From Bryoerythrophyllum caledonicum (lineage: Eukaryota; Streptophyta; Bryopsida; Pottiales; Pottiaceae), in NCBI GenBank assembly GCA_963971425.1, contig OZ020525.1, positions 7,795,560 to 7,859,559 of the forward strand: DNA of 64,000 nt. Reading direction: 5' to 3'. The stretch's first letter is position 1; the number at the start of each line of letters is the position of its first letter. Below the pieces are notes generated by a model, which saw nothing but the letters and a program-made list of their open reading frames with translations, made no database searches and was not told the DNA's origin. The position numbers were made by a program, and so were the translations under genes. This document shows, in pieces, positions 33,543 through 43,600 of this stretch.

Positions 33543-34055
33543 TCATCGAGCTGCGGGTGTAACCCAGATGCAAGGACCGCCCATGGATCCATCGCCTTGT
33601 TGTAGGGTAGCCCCCAAGCAGTAGCTGCGTCGAAGCATGCTACGAAGGAGGTCGAGATCCTTCACATGCAACTCTTCAAGGGGTTTAGAACGAAACTCCA
33701 ACGAAAAACTGCGCTCGAAAGTCCAGGATTTGCAGAAGAGCGAGACGGCCTCATCGATATGTCCAAGAACAAATTTGTTATTCCTTCGCCTGCTCCAGCA
33801 AGGACCTCCAGGGAAGCCTGCAAAATCATGAAGCGCCAGTCGCAATGCAGCCGCTGGAATCGGACCTGCCGTCTCCAGCAGCTCCTTCGTTCCCTTCGAC
33901 AACGCCGCCACTGTCGAGAAAACCTGCAAAAAAGCAGCACGATCCTCGTGCATTCGGCCCACACACTCCCAACCATCCTCAGGGATGGCGGAATGATCCG
34001 CCACCCACGCGCCAAAAACCTGCGCCAATTCCCACGCTCCTGCAGGGTTCTCCAT
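33543..34055 (-). CDS. Second ORF of the 7.4-kb element, unknown function
   Basis: ATG at 34,053-34,055 on the minus strand to TGA at 33,543: 170 codons. It starts MENPAGAWELAQVFGAWVAD and is mostly helical, with acidic and hydrophobic heptads (FLQVFSTVAALSKGTKELLE). It contains a basic patch (SRRRNNK) and ends SMGGPCIWVTPAAR. There is no zinc finger, nuclease or polymerase motif. It is on the same strand as the transposase and downstream of it, with normal coding composition unlike the minisatellite before it. A longer reading from 34,478 exists only because the minisatellite is open in that frame. I do not recognise a family; accessory protein of the element is a guess from position. Confidence 0.5.
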   Translation of the reverse strand: MENPAGAWELAQVFGAWVADHSAIPEDGWECVGRMHEDRAAFLQVFSTVAALSKGTKELLETAGPIPAAALRLALHDFAGFPGGPCWSRRRNNKFVLGHIDEAVSLFCKSWTFERSFSLEFRSKPLEELHVKDLDLLRSMLRRSYCLGATLQQGDGSMGGPCIWVTPAAR

Positions 34056-34059
34056 GTCG

Positions 34060-34425
34060 ATAGGCCGCCAAGCACGAGCGAGAGCAGATGAAGGCGAGAG
34101 AAGACCGAGAGCAAATGAAAAGCGAGCGCAGGAACAAGCGAGACCGACAGCAGATGACAAGCGAGAGCAGGAACAAACGAGAGCGAGAGCAAATGGGAAG
34201 CGAGCGCAGGGAGAAAGGAGACCGACAGGAAATGGGAAGCGAGCGCAGGAACAAGCGAGACCGACAGGAAATGAGAAGCGAGACCCACAGCGACTAACAA
34301 GCGAGAGCAAAGGATCGACAAGCGAGAGCTGGAATAAGCGAGACCGAGAGCAAATGGGAAGCGAGCGCAGGAACAAGCGAGACCGACAACAATTCAAGGC
34401 GAGAGCAACAACGAGCGAGAGAGTG
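34060..34425 (+). repeat. Left GA-rich minisatellite of the 7.4-kb element
   Basis: Imperfect units of 30-36 bp such as AGGAACAAGCGAGACCGACA with GCAAATGGGAAGCGAGCGC. A telomere-like run (TTAGGGTTTAGGGTTTAGG) follows at 34,498-34,516. Confidence 0.8.
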
Positions 34426-34814
34426 CGATCTCTACGACAAACAAGCGGTTTTATGCGCAACAGCCCTCCCAAGCACATCCATCCCTTAAGTAGGTATTAG
34501 GGTTTAGGGTTTAGGCCCTCCCAAGCCAAAGCTTGTTATCACCACAACCATCTCATAATCATGTAAAGGAATAACAAGCAGGTAAGCAGGTAAGAGGTTA
34601 AGGAGTAAGGGGTTAGCACCGGGAGAAGAAATTAGCACCACAGCCAGTCAACCATCCCTTAAACAAGCAAGGGGTTTAGCACAAGGGTTTAGACTAGGTA
34701 AGGGGGATTAGGACTAGTTTTGTTGGGCCATTTAGGCAAGGGTTCCAACCAGATTTGGCATTTTGACCACCACCAAAATCATACATGCATCGGCCTCAAT
34801 AAATACTGAAACTT

Positions 34815-37800
34815 CTACGGATCAGACCTATTGTTTGACACATAATCATTCAGGTTTTCTACATCACCCCTGTCCAGGCTATACACTTGACTTCCACAGT
34901 TGTAAGTGAGAGTAACATTTGTGATTATTGACTCAAGGCTAATCCATTTAGAATCAGTTACATTGTACTTAAACTTATATGAACCAGGTGCTCGTGCGTA
35001 GTAATGTAGGATAACTTCAATACTAGAAACGGGGTTAGACTTCTTCCCTGTACTCACCTCACGGTTTGCTAGGTCCACGGGCTGCTTCAACGACCCCCAC
35101 GAGGTGCCGCCAACTCGCTTTCGCATTTTCTGTATGCGACCAATCCACCAAGTGCCCTCGTCCACGCCTTGGATGGTTGAAGCAGGGTAACCCCTCTTCC
35201 CAGCTCGCCCACCTCTCCTCTTTGCTGCTGTCACTGTGGACGGCCTACTAATCGTAGTGCGTTGTACAAAATACGCACCAACGTCGGATCCAATTCCCAC
35301 AAAACACGTATTGGCACACCGAGCAGCACCAAGATAATCATCGCTATTGTTAAAATACAAAGAGTTCTTAACATGAGTCAACCTGTCTTTGGAAAGAAAT
35401 GGGTTACCGTTAAGTTGCCCCACCAAAGTTGACTTGAATATTATGTTACCACTGAATTCCACGAAAGCTTCCACTTTTGCAAGAACAGGTATTGCCTGAA
35501 CATGGTCCTCGTGGCTGCTCAACATCTCTGATATGCAATGCCGTGTTTCACTCTCCGCAACTGAGAGTGCTGGAACTCCGTCATCGACCAGCCCCTCCTC
35601 CACATGCTCTCCTGCCATGGTGTTCGTCAGGTGGTTCTGTTGCTCTTCAACAGCTAAATCCTCACGCAGCACCTCCATGTTGCCATCTTCCCCACGTATA
35701 GGCTTGGACGACGTTGCCCAAGCAAATGACGACTTGTCTGCAAGCTCCACTACCCATGGTTTATCAAACCAGGTCCTAATATGCTTCGCAGTTGCTTGTG
35801 GATTTGGGGCCATATTCAAGGAATTGATCATCCTTTGTGCATCTCTCAAACCCTCCTTCAATGCCTGCACAACACACTCATTGCTAGACACGGCCGTATA
35901 GTCACCTAGATCTGGCACCGTCTCATCTTCTTGCAGTTTGTGCAACTTCGCCCAAATGTTCTTCATCTTGTTGTGTGCCCTCCCAAACTTGATCCCGTTC
36001 CCTCCATACTCAATCTGGGATAGATGGTTAACGGTGTTGGCACAGCTCACTAATTCTTGAAAATCATACGCCCTCTCCATACCTACCATGCCCCCTACCT
36101 TGGAAAAAAAAATCTCGCACGAATCACTTCCAGTTAAGTGGAATGGCACAGTAAGATGCGGATATTTGTCACGGAAGTGGCAGATTAAGAGCACAACAAA
36201 ATGACATGACAACTGAATGTCAAGAAAACACTGTTGACTAACAAAGTTTAGTTTGGGATCAGAGTGTTCTGTATTCCCTAATATCCCGTGGTTGCCGTGC
36301 TTCATCCATAATTTCCAGATTCTGAAAAAAAAAGAAACCTTAGCAGCCTTCACAATCTGAGCGCGCAGGTCGTGACGTAGAGACAAAAAGATATCGATGT
36401 ATTCAGCACATATCTCTAAATACATCTCAGTCCCTAGAGTGCGTTCACGGTGCAAATCAGTGGACAGACGGAGCGCCCTCAGACAATCTCTCACCTTCTG
36501 AGAACACAATCTCTGAGCGCTAGCCCAATTCTGACGATCCTTTCTATCATAATCTTCTTGAAGCAACCCGTGCTCATCTACTGTAAACCGGTTAAACACC
36601 TGACAAATCTGCTGGTGAAGAGCAAAATCACCTCCTAATCTCAAGGTACGGACATTGCTATCAATGGGATTCAACAATTTCTTACCATTATGTATGTAGT
36701 CTTGATCATGCAAGCCGGTTGCTTCTCCCTCTAAGTTCAGGTTAGCAGAAAATACCCAGCCCTCCCAATCCACAGATAACCTTGACCCCCCTAAACCTCT
36801 ATAATCAGCTAGCATTAACTGCCTTCTCCGAGAGTCTCCATCACTAGCATGTCCTATAATAGGACCCACATCAGCATAACAGTGAGTATTCCACAACTCA
36901 TCAATCCTATTCCATTGACTTCGAACCCAACTTGCATCAAAACAACCGCAAGTGCATGAAGCAACTAAAACTAAACGAGGGAGTGCATCATGCATAGGGT
37001 TGACAACAATTACTCTTGCAAAACCGCCAATCTTGTTAGTCCTAAACGCATCGACCATATTATTGTATCCTTCCTCACCAACTCCAACACTAGGCTTATA
37101 GTGTGGTGAGCAAGTGTGACATTCTTTTGGGCCACAGAATCCCACTAGCGTATCCCACCTGGCGTCCCAGGAAACTCGACCCCTCACCTTCGTTTTGTCT
37201 TCAGCAAGTAAAACAGGGACGGGGCTAGTAATCCCAACAGCAGCCTTAGCATCGGTGTAGATGCTAGCAATGGACTGGAATATTTCAGCATGTTCCCCTG
37301 AAATGAACTGAACTCCTTTTCTAGACTCCCTGCGAATAGTGTCATAACTAGGACCAGCAAAGTTCAATGAAAACAAATCAGTTAGACGCCGACCTCCATA
37401 GATCTTCATCGCTTGTGAAAAACATTTTGTGTTTTCACTGAAGCGATGCCCCTCATCCTTTCTATTGAGATTTTGAGCTACGTCTTTCATGAAATCCCAT
37501 AATCCAGGTTTCCCACCAAATGCCCCTATTCTATGTGCACTAATTATGTTGTTACAGAACTTCATGAGATTATTGTCTGATGATGCATTAATGGCACTCT
37601 CACGCAAGGTTGGTCTTTTGGCTTTTAATTGAACAATCCTAGTCTTAGCATGCCAATAATGCAGCTTCTCTAATCGATATTTTCTGGACAACTCCCTCGC
37701 ATGTTTTGACACTTCCAACACAGACAAATACCCTAACCGTATCCCTCCTGCTGTGGTTCTGTGGCCCCTCTTTACGGATGCCTGGTCTTCTCTTCTGACT

Positions 37801-39287
37801 CTCATTCTGAAATCATTTTGACGTGGTATCTGGGCACACATGGGGCAAGTCAGATCTGGGAAAGGTTGTAGAGATACTGACAACCGGTTACACTGTCTAT
37901 GGCGGAAAGACCCACTCACATGGACTACTTCATTCTGCATTTCTATGGCTGCAATGAGATGAGGTTCGGGGTACCAATCAGCACCTGAGTGGGGATCATT
38001 CACCAAGGCATTCACAGCATACACATTCCCACCATACTCAACAGTTGGACCACGGTATCCATAACACATGAGGGTAGCAAGGCAATTTCTATCAACGGGA
38101 TGATTCGTACCTCCCGTGGTGTTTGATGAAGCCGCTCTAAACCAACTGTGCAAGTCAACCTGATTGGAGTGCGAGCTCGTGGTGCTTGACCTAGATGGCC
38201 GCCCCGGTCGACCTGACCTTGCTGGCTCGCTAGCAATCTGTTCAGCATTCTGAACTGCCTTCAGATGTTTGGGACCTGCAATGTGACTTCGAAGATTCAC
38301 CTCCAATGTCTTCTTTGGTGGGCACAGGACCATCATCTCCGTACAATACGGGCATTTAACCTTAAACCAGTAACATCTGGTATCATCTGCTGTCAAATTC
38401 CCCAATATGGTGAATTTCTTGTGATCATCAGGGAGGCTGCTGTTCACATCTTCCACTATCTCAACACCTTCATCGATCATCCTCTTATGGTCATGTGGAG
38501 TGAGAGTGAGTGACCTCCCATTCTTAGCCTCAGATTGCGGGTGGTCGTCGAAGTTCACATTCTTCGCAGCACAAAAATTACGCACATGGGCTATGCTCAT
38601 GATGTGTGATCTCTTGAAGTTATTGAACAAGTTATCAATCTTTGCTTTCGTGTGGTCTTTGCTGCCACCACCGCAGTCCTTTTTGCACTCGCCACACCAA
38701 AGCTTCACAACTCCAGCGCCATTCAAATCAAACGACTTCAACCACCACTCGTGATCAGACATGGCCACCTTCTGTAACTCTGCTCGTAACTTCTTCATCC
38801 TCTCCAAGTATCGATCCATGACGTCCAACGATAAGAGGGTTGATTTCAATGGAAAATCTGTGACCTCGGCGGAGTCTGCGATTGCACTCACTCTCGATGA
38901 CCCAGCGGGCAAGGAGGCTGCAGTCGCAACGTCCTCTTGAACGTCAAGGCTATTGTCTGAGAGAAGGGGGATCTCCACGGCGGTGACGGTGAAAGATCCA
39001 TCTCGAAGCCGCCTCCGTTTGTTGCCCTCATTCAGGTCCTCCTTCGCCTGAATCACGTACACGTCCTTGGAGAACGCGTTGAGGCGCTCCAATTTCTTCC
39101 TCACACGCCGCTTATCCTCCATGTCCCAAAACTGAAATGGCCATTCCAGAACGTCATTGCTCTCCAACGTAACGCGCAATGCTCCCAACGTCGACGCGCC
39201 TCCAATGTCCACTTTCCCGAAGTATTCTGGATCTGCAAAATCCCCCTCCAACGTCCACAGCGTGATCCTATCCAGCGCCACTCCCAT
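34815..39287 (-). CDS. Transposase of the 7.4-kb element, 1,490 aa, superfamily uncertain
   Basis: A single uninterrupted frame, ATG at 39,285-39,287, TAG at 34,815. N-terminal zinc-finger-like parts: CGECKKDCGGGSKD with a distal HIMSIAHVRNFC (about residues 195-245), CPYCTEMM with RSHIAGPKHLKAV (about 315-345), and a CPMC pair in TCPMCAQIP. A catalytic-looking core follows: LLAEDKTKV, VGFCGPKECHTC, VGEEGYNNMVDAFRTNKIGG, CTCGCFDASWVRSQW, IGHASDGDSRRRQLML and, after a long helical insert, HLTGSDSCEIFFSKVGGMVG. The Asp in AEDKTKV, an Asp in HASDGDS and the Glu in SDSCEIFF are candidates for a D-D-E triad. The spacing with a large insert resembles P, hAT or KDZ types, but I cannot assign one. 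With no stop or frameshift in 4.5 kb, the element looks young. Confidence 0.75.
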   Translation of the reverse strand: MGVALDRITLWTLEGDFADPEYFGKVDIGGASTLGALRVTLESNDVLEWPFQFWDMEDKRRVRKKLERLNAFSKDVYVIQAKEDLNEGNKRRRLRDGSFTVTAVEIPLLSDNSLDVQEDVATAASLPAGSSRVSAIADSAEVTDFPLKSTLLSLDVMDRYLERMKKLRAELQKVAMSDHEWWLKSFDLNGAGVVKLWCGECKKDCGGGSKDHTKAKIDNLFNNFKRSHIMSIAHVRNFCAAKNVNFDDHPQSEAKNGRSLTLTPHDHKRMIDEGVEIVEDVNSSLPDDHKKFTILGNLTADDTRCYWFKVKCPYCTEMMVLCPPKKTLEVNLRSHIAGPKHLKAVQNAEQIASEPARSGRPGRPSRSSTTSSHSNQVDLHSWFRAASSNTTGGTNHPVDRNCLATLMCYGYRGPTVEYGGNVYAVNALVNDPHSGADWYPEPHLIAAIEMQNEVVHVSGSFRHRQCNRLSVSLQPFPDLTCPMCAQIPRQNDFRMRVRREDQASVKRGHRTTAGGIRLGYLSVLEVSKHARELSRKYRLEKLHYWHAKTRIVQLKAKRPTLRESAINASSDNNLMKFCNNIISAHRIGAFGGKPGLWDFMKDVAQNLNRKDEGHRFSENTKCFSQAMKIYGGRRLTDLFSLNFAGPSYDTIRRESRKGVQFISGEHAEIFQSIASIYTDAKAAVGITSPVPVLLAEDKTKVRGRVSWDARWDTLVGFCGPKECHTCSPHYKPSVGVGEEGYNNMVDAFRTNKIGGFARVIVVNPMHDALPRLVLVASCTCGCFDASWVRSQWNRIDELWNTHCYADVGPIIGHASDGDSRRRQLMLADYRGLGGSRLSVDWEGWVFSANLNLEGEATGLHDQDYIHNGKKLLNPIDSNVRTLRLGGDFALHQQICQVFNRFTVDEHGLLQEDYDRKDRQNWASAQRLCSQKVRDCLRALRLSTDLHRERTLGTEMYLEICAEYIDIFLSLRHDLRAQIVKAAKVSFFFRIWKLWMKHGNHGILGNTEHSDPKLNFVSQQCFLDIQLSCHFVVLLICHFRDKYPHLTVPFHLTGSDSCEIFFSKVGGMVGMERAYDFQELVSCANTVNHLSQIEYGGNGIKFGRAHNKMKNIWAKLHKLQEDETVPDLGDYTAVSSNECVVQALKEGLRDAQRMINSLNMAPNPQATAKHIRTWFDKPWVVELADKSSFAWATSSKPIRGEDGNMEVLREDLAVEEQQNHLTNTMAGEHVEEGLVDDGVPALSVAESETRHCISEMLSSHEDHVQAIPVLAKVEAFVEFSGNIIFKSTLVGQLNGNPFLSKDRLTHVKNSLYFNNSDDYLGAARCANTCFVGIGSDVGAYFVQRTTISRPSTVTAAKRRGGRAGKRGYPASTIQGVDEGTWWIGRIQKMRKRVGGTSWGSLKQPVDLANREVSTGKKSNPVSSIEVILHYYARAPGSYKFKYNVTDSKWISLESIITNVTLTYNCGSQVYSLDRGDVENLNDYVSNNRSDP

Positions 39288-39409
39288 GTTCCACTAAACC
39301 CTAGGCAGCACAAAAAATGAAAACTGCAGAGTGACCCTAAACCCTGCAGAGAATCCAGCGCATCAAACCCTAAACCAAGCAACAAGGAAAACAAGAGAAA
39401 CAAGAAACA

Positions 39410-39765
39410 AGAGCTGGAAACAGGAGCAAGAAACAAGAGCAGGAAACAGGAGCAGAAAATAGGAGCAGCAAACAGGAGCAAGAAAGAGGAGCAGGAAACA
39501 TGAGCAGGAAACCGACCGCAGGAAACAGGAGCAGAAAATAGGAGCAGGAAACCGACCGTAGGAAACCTAAACCCTAAACAGGAGCAGGAAATGAGAGCAG
39601 GAAACAGGAGCAGGAAACGAGAGCAAGAAACAGGAGCAGGAAACAGGAGCAGGAAACCGACCGCAGAAAACAGGAGCAGGAAACAGGAGCAGGAAACCGA
39701 CCGCAGGAAACACAAGCAAGAAACACAAGCAAGAACACGAGCGAAAACACGAGCAAAAAGCGACC
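39410..39765 (+). repeat. Right GGAGCAGGAAACA minisatellite of the 7.4-kb element
   Basis: Short units (12-13 bp) of GGAGCAGGAAAC and GGAGCAAGAAAC with CCGACCGCAGGAAAC variants, ending about 120 bp after the transposase start on its 5' side. Similar in kind but not in sequence to the array near the left end. 39,766-40,352 is an AT-rich subterminal spacer without a gene. Confidence 0.8.
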
Positions 39766-40352
39766 AAGCAAGGAGGCGAAACACATTCACCAGAATATTA
39801 GAAGGGTACGCAGTCTCTCCGTACTCCCAGTCCACGCCTACCGGATACGCGCACTGCTCTCAGAAACCCACGGCAGTCTCGCATCAACAATGCACGCAAA
39901 ATATCAGGAAACACTCAACGGACACAGAAGCATTGGCGGGAGCATTGGTGAGGGCTGCGACGAAAGAAAGTGAGCGCCAAACCCTAGGCAGCCTCGACCT
40001 GCGTCAACAGTTCTCCACTTTCGCGCGCTGCCAAATGAAGATGTCCCATTCGTTATACTCCTTTTCATCCACCAGTACTTGTCATGATGGCACGGCATGA
40101 TGGAGCATTGGATCCAATCCTTTATAGACATGGCATTTACATTTGCATTCTACCTACCCTATTTTAGAACTAAAATTTTCCTAAATTTTAGTATTTTCAC
40201 CTACCCTTTGTTATTTATTAAGGTCAAACGCCCTATTATGATGACCCAATTTTACTTCGAACCCTTTTCTAAGTTTTTGGACACATGCAATTATAATACC
40301 CCTTCATTTGATCGCACGTAAAACTAAATAAACGCGCAGTGCTCCCCCCGGG

Positions 40353-43198
40353 TTCCTAGGCATATCTGTTGCATCTGGCATGAAAGAAAGATCCAATGAA
40401 TCTCTCTCAGCAAGGGCGACTGCAACAGCTGCATCTATCTCAGCCTTCTTCGCAACCTCCGCGTCTTTGATGAGTTTTTCCTTCTCAGCCTTCGAAAGAC
40501 GCTTCTTCTTTCCTGACGTCTCCTCTTGGACTAGAACTGGCGGGAATGACGACTGCTCTACAATTTCTACCTCCGGCTCCTCCAATGTTGTTGACGTGGG
40601 AAGTTTTGAAATATCTACAAGACCTTGAAAGAGGTCTTTCTCTGCATCTGGAACGAAGTTGATAGAGCATTCCAGGTACCATCCACCACCGTGTAATACT
40701 CAAGTGGAATACCACTTCTTCTGAAGCTCCGTAAAGATGCACAAGTCCGATGAAGGCTGAATCCATGTTGACAGAAATGAAGGGCACACAAATTGCTGGA
40801 GAGCATTTTTAGGTATTAGCTCTCTCACAATGTACCTAAAGAGAAACAATCTGACTTTAATAAGCGACTTAGAATTAGAAGATATTAAAACAACAATGAA
40901 ATAGGACACTCACAAAACAATACCTGTATAGAAGTCGTTTGATGGCCAGGTCAGCTCCAGGCAACACATCAAACTTTGTATTCTTCTGAAATGGTGGTTT
41001 TAACCTTGGATGCACAATGACCATATACGCCTTCTCCCATAAAACCATGCGCCATTTTTCCACATATTTGGAGGGCTTTTCAATACTTGGGGAAGCGTCC
41101 CAGTTCATTGAAATTGTGCCCGTTGCACAAATTTCGTCAAAATGGGCAATAAATTTGTCCTCCAGCTGATATCATGAATTTGAAAAGTCTGGACTCATAC
41201 GTAATGATCAAGATTCAAAAACTGTCACATAAGTCATGAGAAACTGATAATAAATTTCAATACCTGTGCCCAAAAAGTTGCACGATTGAGAAAGGAATCA
41301 AGAGTACCATCTTTGATTTGCGTAGCTAGAAAGCTGAATGTTGATCTCACCATTGCTGGAGAGTTCCAAAAATGCAGCCACCTTGCTTTGAAATGAGGCT
41401 CCACCGCTGCCGTTGCCACCTTTTGTAACTTTTCAATGGTCATTTCAGTCTTTTTAAAGTGACTGAAATGAAAATTGATCTGCTAAAAGTAATGAGGTTA
41501 AAATAAAATCACTATGTATTAACAAAAAAGATTCTAATCAATTCTAATCATGATTTATATTTCAAACAGTTTATGTTCATTATTGTTTACCTCATCAAAG
41601 AAGTCCTCGCCGTTCTTGGGATTGGCAACTGCAAGGTACTTTTGAAAGTCCTTGCCCTTCATTGCCTTGACGGTGTTGGCTGCAGCATCGCTCATGACCT
41701 TCCACACTCCTTCAGCACTTCTCTCCTCTACTGATGTCCTCTTCTCGTATTCAATGGCGGCTTCATTAGAAGCTCGAGAAATATCTTGCTGCAATCATGT
41801 TTCAAAATATTGGTATTTGAAACAAACTCAAACGTGGTTACAAAGTCAAACATTACAAAAAATTAGCGTGTGCAAATCCCTACCCAATATAAGAATGATA
41901 TAAAAACATCAATTGTTAACAGGAACCATGCTGCACGGGACTGCCGAACTTTCATGCACGTCTTGAATTCCTCAGCTCTCAAGAGATCCTTGAAATCTTC
42001 TAACTTCAGCCCACCATAAAATCGTATACGTTGGAGTTTTGTAGGAAGGCTGGTCTTCACAAAATCGTTCTGTATTGACCTGAATGGGCACACGCAGAAA
42101 ATAAGTTCTAGTTAGCTCTAAGTAGCAAAAAAGAAGTGAATGATTTCATAAGAGAGAGGATAAGTGTTAGAGAATGTACGAGTTGACATCGTGCATGCAG
42201 TTCAGTAACACAGATATCCGCCCTGTCGGATTCAATACGATACACTGGACATCATAGTGCCAATTTGGGTCATTGCCATGTTGTTCTTGAATGAAACGCC
42301 ACCACGCATGGTACCTATGATTTCCGTCCCAAACAAAAAACATTTTGCCACTGAATGCAACTAACTCTGGAGTAGAGCTCAACATCTCTTCAAACTTATC
42401 ATTTGCTGCAATCCAATGTGAATCCCACGTTGACTTTATACGAGGGGAAACATCACGTGTCATTTCTTGGTCATCATAGATGGATATGTAGAATGCACGA
42501 TCTCCATCAATATAGCCGCCTTCAAATCTCTTTTGCAACGCACACACATCAATCTCTTGAATCGGCCGAACTCGTGGAAGAGCAATCATCCTACAAAGTG
42601 GCACATAAAAAGGACCCTTTGTAATGCGCATGCTCTCCAGGACAGTCACGAAATTCGACTTCTGATGAAGTCGTCTTGCTCTTTCGCCCTCGAAGGAACT
42701 GACCAATCCATTCGGACACTTTGGTGACGAATCTTCAGAATCGCTAGTGGAATCGTTCTACAAAAGGCAATATGGGTAACTTAGCAGAAATTATACCAAG
42801 GTATGATAAATCCCAAGTATTGCTAGGAAGAAATTGAGGAAGTGACTAATCTGAATAACGGGGCTGTCATTATGATCATTGACATCTTGAGTGTCATTTT
42901 CATCTCCCTAATATCAAACAAACAATACAGAATTTAGAAAATATATTCCTCAAAGTTAACTTATCCATTCCAAATTCCACCATCCACATGCACTAATATC
43001 CAGAGTCAAAATAAATGAACTTTATATAGTATCACCATCTACATGAACTTTATATATTATAGATTTGAGCATGAAAATATCAGTCATTATTTAATTTCAG
43101 AGCTTCGTACTCACCTCATTACTTGGTGTAGTATTCACCAATGGTGAACTTTCCAACATGTTGTCCCGAAGATCTTCGCCTGCTTCGCCAAGATCAAC
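40353..43198 (-). pseudogene. ParB-methyltransferase gene, N-terminal and ParB-like exons
   Basis: Minus-strand exons that keep phase: 43,198-43,115; about 42,909-42,860; 42,757 to about 42,178; 42,079-41,884; 41,788-41,591; 41,449-41,264; 41,165-40,924; 40,835-40,353. An acidic start (DLGEAGEDLRDN) precedes a domain with LCRMIALPRVRPIQEIDVCA LQKRFEGG and FVWDGNHRYHAWWRF. The latter matches the ParB/sulfiredoxin signature D-G-N-H-R, used in ParB for nucleotide and DNA binding. Then come helical parts (WKVMSDAAANTVKAMKGKDF) and a Lys/Glu-rich coil (KKKRLSKAEKEKLIKDAEV). In phages and bacteria ParB domains fused to amino DNA methyltransferases are common; here the methyltransferase halves lie at 32.0-32.9 and 8.3-9.0 kb. 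One in-frame TGA (40,700-40,702) and two transposons break the gene. Confidence 0.68.
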
Positions 43199-43199
43199 C

Positions 43200-43600
43200 T
43201 GCCGTGCCCACAATATTTTGCAAACATATTAGAGAGAATAGTGTACGAGGCTTTAGTGTTTGGCAATTCTTGAACTTTCTGGCATTGAATTTTGGACTTT
43301 GGGTTGCTTCCTGGTGCCAAAGACCAAAATCAGCAAATGAACAGCGTTTGTCTTGCCATAATTAAGTAGTGTTCCATGCTGCTGAACCAAAAACACTTAA
43401 TACAATACATAAGCCCTTGCCCACGAGGCTTCAGTGGAACATCAATATTGACCTCCTCTTAATAAATATAAAAACGTTCGGCATATAAGGCAAGCAGAAA
43501 AATTGCCACGATCTGCTTGGCTCAATATTCCTAGCTGAAAAATAATTTCTACAATGGATCCCTAAACCATTTACGGTGCTCGCCTCGAGTCAAATCCGGC
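43200..43600. other. Spacer at the start of the large intron
   Basis: AT-rich, no gene seen. It lies in the inferred intron between exons 1 and 2 of the ParB-methyltransferase gene. Confidence 0.35.

Larger units (their letters stand above)
32919..40362. mobile_element. 7.4-kb DNA transposon with TIRs and 10-bp TSD
   Basis: TTCCTAGGCA flanks both ends (32,919-32,928 and 40,353-40,362), so the element is 32,929-40,352. The imperfect TIRs start with a C/G run and GCACT (left C, eight G, CACT; right CCC, six G, AGCACT), then after a diverged stretch share ACGTGCGATCAA exactly (32,962-32,973 and its complement near 40,308-40,319). Taking out the element and one TSD restores the minus-strand frame of the target gene (DATDMPRN|EVQARNSP). 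Contents: a 1,490-codon transposase, a 170-codon second ORF, and a GA-rich minisatellite near each end. The superfamily is not clear; TSDs of 8-10 bp occur in several (MULE, hAT, P, KDZ), but the transposase does not look like a MULE. Confidence 0.8.

Noticed and set aside
34498-34516. TTTAGGG run as an interstitial telomere
   Set aside because: Only about two and a half units; too short to mean more than a chance or promoter telo-box-like word.
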